NCBI GenBank assembly: GCA_018907035.1
Contig: JACCIC010000005.1
Coordinates: forward strand, 1,911,001 to 1,975,000
Length of the DNA: 64,000 nucleotides
DNA from: Sycobia sp. Sy_11
Taxonomy: Eukaryota; Arthropoda; Insecta; Hymenoptera; Epichrysomallidae
Direction of reading: 5' to 3'
The number at the start of each line of letters is the position of its first letter. Within the stretch, counting starts at the first letter, position 1. Shown piece by piece: positions 63,573 through 64,000 of this stretch. The position numbers and the translations under genes are program-made. The notes under the pieces were generated by a model. That model made no database searches. It saw nothing but the letters and a program-made list of their open reading frames with translations, and was not told the DNA's origin.

Positions 63573-64000
63573 ATAGTAAAACTTAATATTTTTGTTTAAC
63601 AATGTCTACATGTAAAGTTTTAAAGACTGAATAGTGTTTAAAATAATTATCTGTATATTTTACGTTATAATGATGCATTTTTGTATAATCTATTTTCTAT
63701 TAATATCATGAAACAGATTACAATTTAATAATGTTTTGCTTTTAATTATATCAGATTATATTTTGCTAAATATTCATAGAAATTGAGTACGACATTTGTC
63801 CTAAAATTATTAAAAATGTAATTGTATTATAGTACGACATTTATTCTAAATTTATTAAAAATGCAATTGTATTTGTGGTTTAGTGCATTTATTTTTTATT
63901 AAAATGATCAAAAACTCAGAAATGTACAATGACTTGAAAACGAAGTTTATATTGACAGAATTCTGTTTCTATCAAATTTATTATCTAAACTGGATTTACC
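63573..64000. other. TEDC1 3' region to window end
   Basis: AT-rich, no coding exon recognised. ATTAAA at 63808 and again in the second copy of the 45-bp duplication are possible polyadenylation signals. Confidence 0.5.
63786..63874. repeat. 45-bp tandem duplication
   Basis: Two copies start with AGTACGACATTT at 63786 and 63831 and differ at only a few positions. They lie downstream of the TEDC1 stop codon. Confidence 0.85.

Noticed and set aside
1..64000. tRNA, rRNA or CRISPR loci
   Set aside because: I looked for cloverleaf cores, rRNA signatures and regularly spaced direct repeats and found none I could defend. The tandem arrays seen have no unique spacers.

Overview
The window is nuclear DNA of an insect, most likely a hymenopteran (ant, bee or wasp). 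That rests on insect-type orthologues split by many short introns, strong swings in base composition, CpG-rich blocks beside AT-rich ones, and many long (AT)n tracts. The species call is inference. There are no bacterial-style operons, CRISPR arrays or RNA genes that I can support.

Six protein genes can be built from spliced exons whose phases agree. (1) An LHFPL3/4-type tetraspan membrane protein, minus strand, four exons from 19103 down to 1686, with large introns; it runs off the left edge. (2) DNAJC10/ERdj5, the ER J-domain disulfide reductase, minus strand, 33430 to 29943, complete at 782 residues in 12 exons, with the ATG split by the first intron. (3) A divergent HCN/CNG-type channel of 557 residues, plus strand, 36018 to 40091, nine exons, lacking the GYG selectivity filter and using one GC-AG intron. 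(4) A cysteine-rich 409-residue protein of unknown function, minus strand, 50053 to 42292, three GC-rich exons. (5) A ninjurin, plus strand, 56563 to 59473, two exons. (6) TEDC1, a centriolar tubulin-complex partner, plus strand, 62124 to 63572, five exons.

Layout: 1-26 kb holds the LHFPL gene and its upstream region, full of AT, GA and GT microsatellites and CpG-rich patches. 26-40 kb is compact and free of long AT tracts; it holds a foldback element, DNAJC10 and the channel gene, the last two divergently arranged. 40-56 kb is again rich in microsatellites and holds the cysteine-rich gene. 56-64 kb holds ninjurin and TEDC1 on the same strand. LHFPL, cysteine-rich gene and ninjurin exons are very GC-rich, while DNAJC10, TEDC1 and most channel exons are AT-rich, so the window mixes two compositional classes.

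Non-genic elements include a MITE-like element with about 75-bp inverted ends (77-375), a 233-bp long hairpin (26955-27187), a decayed tandem array with a unit near 28 bp (23296-23615), a small inverted-repeat element with a CTTGGTCTTGGT-type end (54051-54210), and a possible reverse-transcriptase relic near 11.5-11.8 kb. The genes do not form an evident pathway; they are independent neighbours.
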